NCBI GenBank assembly: GCA_934271085.1
Contig: CAKQQU010000009.1
Location: 1-38,483, forward strand
Length of the DNA stretch: 38,483 bases
Direction of reading: 5' to 3'
DNA from: an uncultured Bacillota bacterium
GTDB lineage: Bacteria; Bacillota; Dehalobacteriia; UBA4068
The notes under the pieces are model-generated. The model saw only the letters and a program-made list of their open reading frames with translations. It had not been told where the DNA came from and ran no database searches. This document shows positions 33,374 to 38,483 of the stretch, in pieces (the stretch's first letter is position 1; each line of letters starts with the position of its first letter). Made by a program: the position numbers and the translations under genes.

Positions 33374-35284
33374 TTAAAAGTGCTGCCGCACCCTGCCCGG
33401 GTTCTCCAGCTGATAGCCGCCCATCTGCATAAGTTTTTCACGGAACCGGCTGCCCGCCAATATTTCCAGCAGTTTTTGGAGCATGGGATTATCCCAGGCA
33501 TGATCCGGTATCAGCAGATCATATTGTTCAACGCAAACCGGCAGAAAGTCCAGATCGTACAGGCTGGCAGCAGACCATATGCCCATGCCGGCATCCGCGC
33601 CTCCCTGAGCTATCTGAGCCGCCACAGCAGTATGGGTAAATTCCTCTCTGTCATAGCCGCAGACAGCGCTGGAGTCCATTCCGTATTTCCTGCACAAATG
33701 ATCCGCCAGGATACGCGTTCCGGAACCCTTCTGCCGGTTGACATAATGCAGGCCGTCAGCCGCTATGTCCCGGAAATCCCGTATGCCCAGGGGATTGCCT
33801 TTTTTCACCATCAGCCCCTGTATCCGTCCTACGCACTCCACCAGCCGTACGCCGCCGTTGGGGAAATACTTCTGCACATAAGCAGTATTGTATACACCAT
33901 CTTCTTCATTGAGCAAATGAATACCGGCCAAATGGGCCTGGCCGCGGCGTATAGCCATAATGCCGCCCATAGAGCCCACATGGGATGAGCTCATATAATA
34001 TTCCGGGCAGGCCAAATGCAGCATATTGCGCAGCTCATCCAGGAGAGGGTCATGGCTGCCGGTGGCTATCAGGGTATGGGCCAGTTCCTCCCGGGATCTC
34101 AGCAGCTTTACCTTGACAGTTTCCCCGGCTTCGTACCCCTCCTGCTCCTGGGGTATATCAATAATACCGTCTGCTTTCATAAAAGAGGTGACTACACCGC
34201 TGCCCCGGTTAAGGGGGACAGCCACCATCTTACCGCCTACCAGCCCAAGCTGAGTGCGAACAAACTCCCGGTATTTGGTACCGGAAACCAGCGTTCCGCC
34301 TAAAACAGCCTCCACAGTTTCCGGCTCTGCCGCGGTATTGCCGCAGCAATAATCTATCAGCGGCTTTAATATCTGTTCTATAACGATAATACCGGAAACC
34401 GGATATCCGGGCACTCCCAGCAATGGTTTTGCGCCGGAATAACCGAGTATGGCCGGCTTACCGGGCCTGATAGCTATGCCGTGATAAAGCACATTGCCCA
34501 CCTCGCCGATAATACGGCAGCTCAAATCATCTCTGCCTGCGGATGAACCGGCATTGAGGATAACCATATCGCACTCACTTAAACCCTGTTCAACTGCTGC
34601 TTTTATAAGCCGGAAATCATCTTTGACAATAGGATACGCTTTTGCTTCGGCCCCCCACTGCCGCAGCATGGAACAAAAAATGGCTGAATTGAATTCCAGA
34701 ATATCACCCGGGCTAGGATCTGCCGTGGGATAAACTATCTCGTCGCCGGTAGGAATTATGCCTACCAGCGGTTTTCTAATCACAGGAACCTGTAGCACAC
34801 CGCCGGCTATCATGGCGCCCACCGCGGCCGGAGTAATGCGGCAAAGAGCGGGCAGTATCATCTCGCCTGCGCAGATATCTTCGCCTATCTGGCGGATATG
34901 CTGCCAGGGAGAAGCTGATACATAAAGTCTGACGCTGCCATTTTCCCCCTGCACAACATCTTCTATCATAACCACGGCGTCGCAACCTTCCGGCAAGGGA
35001 TCGCCGGTATCCACCTGAACGTATTCACCGGGCTGCAGGGTAACGGGAGTAGTTTCCCCTGCGCGGAAAGTACGGCTGGCTGTCACAGCTATGCCATCCA
35101 TAGCACAGGCATGATAATGGGGAGCGCAGATATGGGCATAAACTGCCTGCGCGGTAACGCGGCCGGCAGCTTCCGCCACAGGAATGATCTCTTCAGCAGG
35201 AGCCATACCCTTATCGCATAATACACGCAAATATTCTTCTACTGCCTTATCCAAAGGCACATTGGTAAGATACTGAAACGCCAT
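33374..35284 (-). CDS. MoeA fused to a periplasmic-binding-like (PBP) domain
   Basis: MoeA inserts molybdate or tungstate into adenylated molybdopterin. Residues 1 to about 400 are MoeA: DGIAVTASRTF, QVDTGDPLPEGCDAVVMIED, IIPTGDEIV, VILNAGSSAGRDD, PGKPAILG and GVPGYPVSG. From about residue 410 a PBP-like substrate-binding domain follows (ATGSHDPLLDEL, GIHLLNEEDG, RQKGSGTRILADHL, DAGMGIWSAA), of the kind also found in molybdate-sensing proteins (COG1910/PF12727). The total is 636 residues. There is no signal peptide, so the domain is cytoplasmic and may bind an oxyanion, the pterin or a small ligand. The combination is a known MoeA architecture. AGGAGG lies before the ATG. It is downstream of moeA by 27 bases. 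Confidence 0.92.
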   Translation of the reverse strand: MAFQYLTNVPLDKAVEEYLRVLCDKGMAPAEEIIPVAEAAGRVTAQAVYAHICAPHYHACAMDGIAVTASRTFRAGETTPVTLQPGEYVQVDTGDPLPEGCDAVVMIEDVVQGENGSVRLYVSASPWQHIRQIGEDICAGEMILPALCRITPAAVGAMIAGGVLQVPVIRKPLVGIIPTGDEIVYPTADPSPGDILEFNSAIFCSMLRQWGAEAKAYPIVKDDFRLIKAAVEQGLSECDMVILNAGSSAGRDDLSCRIIGEVGNVLYHGIAIRPGKPAILGYSGAKPLLGVPGYPVSGIIVIEQILKPLIDYCCGNTAAEPETVEAVLGGTLVSGTKYREFVRTQLGLVGGKMVAVPLNRGSGVVTSFMKADGIIDIPQEQEGYEAGETVKVKLLRSREELAHTLIATGSHDPLLDELRNMLHLACPEYYMSSSHVGSMGGIMAIRRGQAHLAGIHLLNEEDGVYNTAYVQKYFPNGGVRLVECVGRIQGLMVKKGNPLGIRDFRDIAADGLHYVNRQKGSGTRILADHLCRKYGMDSSAVCGYDREEFTHTAVAAQIAQGGADAGMGIWSAASLYDLDFLPVCVEQYDLLIPDHAWDNPMLQKLLEILAGSRFREKLMQMGGYQLENPGRVRQHF

Positions 35285-35311
35285 ATTAAACCTCCTGCAA
35301 ATATTCTGCCT

Positions 35312-36538
35312 TTAATTATCGCCTGCGTCATACAGCGAAACCCAGACAGTTTCTCCTGCCATAGCTCCCTCCTGATCGCAGGGGATGCAAAAGCAGCCGT
35401 CCGCCGCTGCCAGATCGCTTATCTGAGACGATTTCGCCCGCCTGGGCACAGCATGGATACCGTCATCCCGCTGCTCCAGGCTTACCGTGGTATACTGGGC
35501 TCTTCCATGATTGGCGCCCACCTTTTCATCAAGCACAGCGGGTATCAGATACTCCCTGCGTTTTCTGGCGCTTAACCTGTCTGTCAGGATACGGACGAAT
35601 TGACGGGTGATAAAAAAGGCTGCGCCCGGATGCCCCGGCAGGCCTACCACCGGCTTGCCCTCAACTATACCCAATAAAGTAGGTTTACCCGGCTTTACCG
35701 CCAGGCCATGGACCAAAAGCTCTCCTGAAGCAGCTATTACCCGCTCGGTAGCGTCTTTTACACCCACGGAGCTGCCACCGGAGATAAGTACCAGATCGTT
35801 TTCTGCAACAGCCGCCTCCAGGGCTTTGGCAAGCTGTTTTTCATCATCACGGATAATCCCGTAATCCCTGGCCAGGGCTCCCTGCTGGCTCATTTCCGCG
35901 CACAAAAGCAGTGAATTGATATTGCGCACCTGCCCCGGGCCGGGATCCTGATTTGGCGGCACCAGCTCGTCCCCGGTAGAAATTATTCCCACCCGCAACT
36001 GGCGGCGTACCGGTACTGTAATGATACCTAGTGCAGCCAAAGCTCCTATATCATGGGCTGCCAGCTTTTTACCGGCTGCTATGACCTTTTTTCCGGGATA
36101 AACATCATCCCCCCGGTAAACTATATTATTGCCGGGAGCGGCAGCTTTCAGTACCCCTATGGTGCCGTCGCCGTAATCCTCGCAATACTCAAGCATTACC
36201 ACAGCATCCGCTCCTTTGGGCAGGGCTCCGCCCGTAGGAACATACTGACACTGCCCCGGAGAGATATCACAAGGCGCAGAACTGCCCATCAATACCTGAC
36301 CATGCAGCTGCAGCAGGGCGGGCATAGCCGTTCCGCAGCCAAAGGTATCCTCGGCCAGCACCGCGTATCCGTCCACCGAGGAACGGTCAAAACCCGGCAC
36401 ATATTCCTTTGCTATGATATCTTCATAAAGGATACGCCCCAAAGCCTGTTCCAGAGCCACATCCTCCTTTGGCAATACCGGCTCAAAGCGTTCATTAACT
36501 ATATCCAAAAATTCCTGCGGCGTTTTTACCTGAAGCAT
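35312..36538 (-). CDS. moeA: Molybdopterin molybdotransferase MoeA
   Basis: This single-domain MoeA of 408 residues has the normal layout: QALGRILYEDI with DRSSVDGYAV in the N-terminal part, YVPTGGALPKGADAVVMLEY, a MogA-like domain with GIISTGDELVPP and LISGGSSVGVKDATE, then PGKPTLLG, VVGLPGHPGAAFF and a C-terminal beta-barrel. It completes Mo or W insertion into the cofactor. Together with the fusion protein downstream there are two MoeA copies side by side. A proposal in the literature, not provable here, is that paired MoeA proteins divide Mo from W. AGGAG is 6 bases before the ATG. The gene lies 20 bases after lysR. Confidence 0.95.
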   Translation of the reverse strand: MLQVKTPQEFLDIVNERFEPVLPKEDVALEQALGRILYEDIIAKEYVPGFDRSSVDGYAVLAEDTFGCGTAMPALLQLHGQVLMGSSAPCDISPGQCQYVPTGGALPKGADAVVMLEYCEDYGDGTIGVLKAAAPGNNIVYRGDDVYPGKKVIAAGKKLAAHDIGALAALGIITVPVRRQLRVGIISTGDELVPPNQDPGPGQVRNINSLLLCAEMSQQGALARDYGIIRDDEKQLAKALEAAVAENDLVLISGGSSVGVKDATERVIAASGELLVHGLAVKPGKPTLLGIVEGKPVVGLPGHPGAAFFITRQFVRILTDRLSARKRREYLIPAVLDEKVGANHGRAQYTTVSLEQRDDGIHAVPRRAKSSQISDLAAADGCFCIPCDQEGAMAGETVWVSLYDAGDN

Positions 36539-36558
36539 AATGCACTCCTTATTTACTG

Positions 36559-37434
36559 CTAACGCAAATGCAGATAATTAATAACATGATCCCTGAAGCG
36601 GCGGGAATGTTCGTTAAGATGCTTGTCCCGCCGGAAACAGATCATCATTTCCCGGGAAAAACGGGGATCATCTATGGCAAGCAGCCGGATATTTTCCTCC
36701 GCCTCATAAGCAGCGGCATCGCTTTCCGGTACGAACCCTGCCACCAGATTATCGGCGATAGCCCTGCAATGATAGTCCGGGCTGTCCGTAAACATCTGCG
36801 CCTTCAATGGTATATTCAGATCTATGCAAAGCCGGTAGGGATACTCCACATAATTATCCTGACGCAGGAATATGCAGTCATGATGCGCCAGGTCTTCCGG
36901 CAAAACGCTGCTCCTAGCGGCCAGGGGATCATTTTTATTAATGGCCAGCAGGTAGCGGACCTCCCCCAGGGAATAGCCGTTAAATTTTCCGTAACGGATG
37001 TTTTGGGGATATACTATCATATCGTAGTCATTGATATCCAGCTTATCAAGGCGTTCGATATTGCAGTTGATATCCAACTGAGCGTCAGGACAGGCCTTAA
37101 GAAAATCATGAAGGCAATCCATTATCTGCCGGTTGGCGCCGCTTAGCCCCACCCGTATTTTACTGCCCGAGCCCCGGGATATAACCGCCATATCGTCCAG
37201 GGCAAACTGCAGCTCCAGCAATACCATTGAGCTGTATTCCAGAAAGCGTCTTCCCTGCTGATTCAGGGTTATCCGCCGGCTGCCCCGGTCAAAAAGAGGC
37301 ATACCAAGCTCCTCTTCAAGCATGGATATGTTTTTGGAAAGGGAAGACTGGGTAAGATGCAGCAGCCGGGCTGCCTTTGTCATATTTTCCAACTGAGCCA
37401 CGGAAACAAAATAGCGCAACTGGGTAATATTCAT
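36559..37434 (-). CDS. LysR-family transcriptional regulator
   Basis: The 291-residue protein has the LysR winged helix-turn-helix at residues 1-60 (MNITQLRYFVSVAQLENMTK and then AARLLHLTQSSLSKNISMLE, followed by ELGMPLFDRGSRRITLN), then a linker helix and a C-terminal effector-binding domain. The effector is unknown. It heads the moeA-moeA operon and faces the aldehyde:ferredoxin oxidoreductase gene, a typical position for a regulator of a divergent target. GAGGTG precedes the ATG by 5 bases. A near-perfect palindrome lies over its probable -10 element, which suggests autoregulation. Confidence 0.93.
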   Translation of the reverse strand: MNITQLRYFVSVAQLENMTKAARLLHLTQSSLSKNISMLEEELGMPLFDRGSRRITLNQQGRRFLEYSSMVLLELQFALDDMAVISRGSGSKIRVGLSGANRQIMDCLHDFLKACPDAQLDINCNIERLDKLDINDYDMIVYPQNIRYGKFNGYSLGEVRYLLAINKNDPLAARSSVLPEDLAHHDCIFLRQDNYVEYPYRLCIDLNIPLKAQMFTDSPDYHCRAIADNLVAGFVPESDAAAYEAEENIRLLAIDDPRFSREMMICFRRDKHLNEHSRRFRDHVINYLHLR

Positions 37435-37460
37435 CCGTTCACCTCATAATATCTATTCTA

Positions 37461-37612
37461 TTTTGGAATGGCTGCATTGGGATAGCGTAATAAGCGGATT
37501 AACAGCAAAAGGATATTTTAAAGCAGCGACCTTAAATATTATAACAGATTTTGTTATCTGTCATACCCAGAGAATAAAATTTTTAATTATTATAGCCTTT
37601 TCCATTCCAAAA
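37461..37612. repeat. Inverted repeat pair TTTTGGAATGG / CCATTCCAAAA
   Basis: An 11-bp sequence at 37461-37471 recurs in inverted form at 37602-37612, 130 bases apart, framing the lysR/oxidoreductase intergenic region. It could be a pair of protein-binding half-sites allowing looping. Confidence 0.5.
37538..37557. promoter_or_regulatory. LTTR-like palindrome over the lysR -10 element
   Basis: ATAAC-N7-GTTAT (37541-37557) is close to the LysR-family T-N11-A type palindrome. On the minus strand TATAAT (37543-37538) overlaps its end and could be the lysR -10. On the plus strand TTGTTA (37551-37556), an 18-base gap and TAAAAT (37575-37580) could form a promoter for the oxidoreductase. A regulator bound here could repress lysR and activate the divergent gene. 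Confidence 0.45.
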
Positions 37613-37681
37613 AGCAATATGCCGAGGTTGCAGAACTATTTACAAAAAAATGCGGAGCGATTAAACTGAAAATAGAAAAAA

Positions 37682-37697
37682 TGTGAGTATTTTCACA
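37682..37697. promoter_or_regulatory. CRP/FNR-type binding site upstream of the oxidoreductase
   Basis: TGTGA-GTATTT-TCACA is an exact match to the CRP consensus TGTGA-N6-TCACA, 40 bases before the ATG at 37738. In Bacillota such a site would be read by some CRP/FNR-family protein, not by classical catabolite control. The overlap with the putative promoter region cannot be resolved. Confidence 0.45.
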
Positions 37698-37737
37698 AAT
37701 GCAACTAAACATAATAATACCGAAAGGATGGTAAATA

Positions 37738-38483
37738 ATGAGAGTTCTCCGCATCAATTCCCGCACCCACGAATATCACTATGAACCCTTTAACGAGGAA
37801 TGGCGTTATTTCGGACAACGCGGCCTTATCGATAAATTTATCGAAGCCGAACTGGACCCCAAGTGTGATCCACTGGGTCCTGACAATAAGCTCTTTTTCG
37901 TTACAGGTATGTTTGCCGGCACCGGCGTCCCCAGTTCCGGACGTATTTCAGGCGGCGCCAAAAGTCCTTTGACCGGCGGCATAAAAGAAAGCACCAGCGG
38001 CGGTATTATCGGCCCCGCCATGACCGCACTGGAGATCAAAGGCATGGTCATTGAGGATCAGCCCGGACCTGACGATCCCTGGAGCGTTATCAAGATCGAC
38101 GGTGAAGGCAATGTGGAATTTTTGCCTGCCGACGAATATTTGGGCAAAAACACCTACGAAGTTTCCGAAATGATCTGGGATAAATACGGCAAGGGCACCG
38201 GCGCTATGGTACTGGGCCGCGGCGGCGAGCTCTGCTACAAGGTAGCCAGCATCATGTGCATCGAGTTCAATACCGGACATCCCTGCAGGGCCATGGGCCG
38301 CGGCGGTCTGGGCGCAGTGATGGGCTCCAAAAAAATCAAAGCTATCATAATGGAGAAAAGCAGCCACAGATACACCCCCGTTTATGCGGATAAAGAGAAA
38401 TTTGACGCCGCCAAAAAGGCTATGGTCAATGTAGCCACCACCAACCCCAAATGCAAAGGCTTCACCACTAAAGGTACCGCAGG
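37738..38483 (+). CDS. Aldehyde:ferredoxin oxidoreductase, N-terminal part (cut by window end)
   Basis: The frame is open to the right edge (248 codons visible), so the protein is partial. The N-terminal AOR domain is clear: MRVLRINSRTHEYHYEPF, SGGAKSPLTGGIKESTSGG, IKGMVIED, and the hallmark RAMGRGGLGAVMGSKKIKAI, which lines the tungstopterin site. Full enzymes use tungsten (or molybdenum) bis-pterin and a 4Fe-4S cluster to interconvert aldehydes and acids with ferredoxin. The Cys ligands of the cluster come later and are outside the window. AAAGGATGG lies before the ATG. It is divergent from lysR-moeA-moeA, so cofactor supply and enzyme are neighbours. Confidence 0.93.
   Translation, partial: MRVLRINSRTHEYHYEPFNEEWRYFGQRGLIDKFIEAELDPKCDPLGPDNKLFFVTGMFAGTGVPSSGRISGGAKSPLTGGIKESTSGGIIGPAMTALEIKGMVIEDQPGPDDPWSVIKIDGEGNVEFLPADEYLGKNTYEVSEMIWDKYGKGTGAMVLGRGGELCYKVASIMCIEFNTGHPCRAMGRGGLGAVMGSKKIKAIIMEKSSHRYTPVYADKEKFDAAKKAMVNVATTNPKCKGFTTKGTA

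Noticed and set aside
1..38483. CRISPR array, insertion sequence or prophage
   Set aside because: No regularly spaced repeats, transposase, integrase or phage structural genes were seen on either strand.

Overview
The window comes from an anaerobic, spore-forming-lineage member of the Bacillota (Clostridia or Negativicutes type). The evidence is gene content: spoIVA, a ytxC-type sporulation gene, a YqzL-like micro-protein, addAB instead of recBCD, mutS2, an infC-rpmI-rplT operon behind an L20-type leader, a tungsten/molybdenum aldehyde:ferredoxin oxidoreductase, and strong Shine-Dalgarno sites with some GTG starts. I cannot name the species.

Layout. 1-3.7 kb: 3' end of a membrane permease, a terminator, a fumarase/aspartase-superfamily lyase lacking the usual active-site loop, and a convergent, C-terminally short spoIVA. 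4.0-6.8 kb: a MatC-like carboxylate permease, then divergent argG whose promoter overlaps a good ARG box. 6.8-27.4 kb: a 20-kb minus-strand block reading infC-rpmI-rplT-(rRNA methyltransferase)-(yqzL-like)-pheS-pheT-zapA-(NIF3-like)-(U32 peptidase/rlhA-like)-mutS2-addB-addA-(TraX-like)-(Elp3-like radical SAM). It joins translation, cell division, and DNA repair or recombination functions. It is punctuated by an L20-type leader with a terminator, a terminator after rplT and another before pheS. 27.6-30.2 kb: divergent ytxC, then an orphan trpB behind a long leader with its own promoter, a leader peptide carrying two near-adjacent Trp codons and an intrinsic terminator, then tRNA-Leu(CAA). 30.3-33.2 kb: a membrane protein, a cytidine-deaminase-like protein, a 56-bp perfect palindrome, a small Cys protein and a MATE transporter. 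33.4-38.5 kb: lysR-moeA-moeA(PBP fusion) on the minus strand, divergent from the start of an aldehyde:ferredoxin oxidoreductase gene cut by the window edge.

How the parts fit: the right end looks like a metal-cofactor module. Two MoeA proteins insert Mo or W into molybdopterin, a LysR regulator shares their operon, and the divergent oxidoreductase is the probable cofactor client. The shared intergenic region has an LTTR-like palindrome and an exact TGTGA-N6-TCACA site. The most interesting regulatory signals are the probable Trp attenuator of the solitary trpB, the infC frame whose best ribosome binding site points to an ATC start, and the argG operator. No CRISPR array, prophage, insertion sequence or rRNA gene was seen. 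All calls come from reading the sequence; no database search was made.
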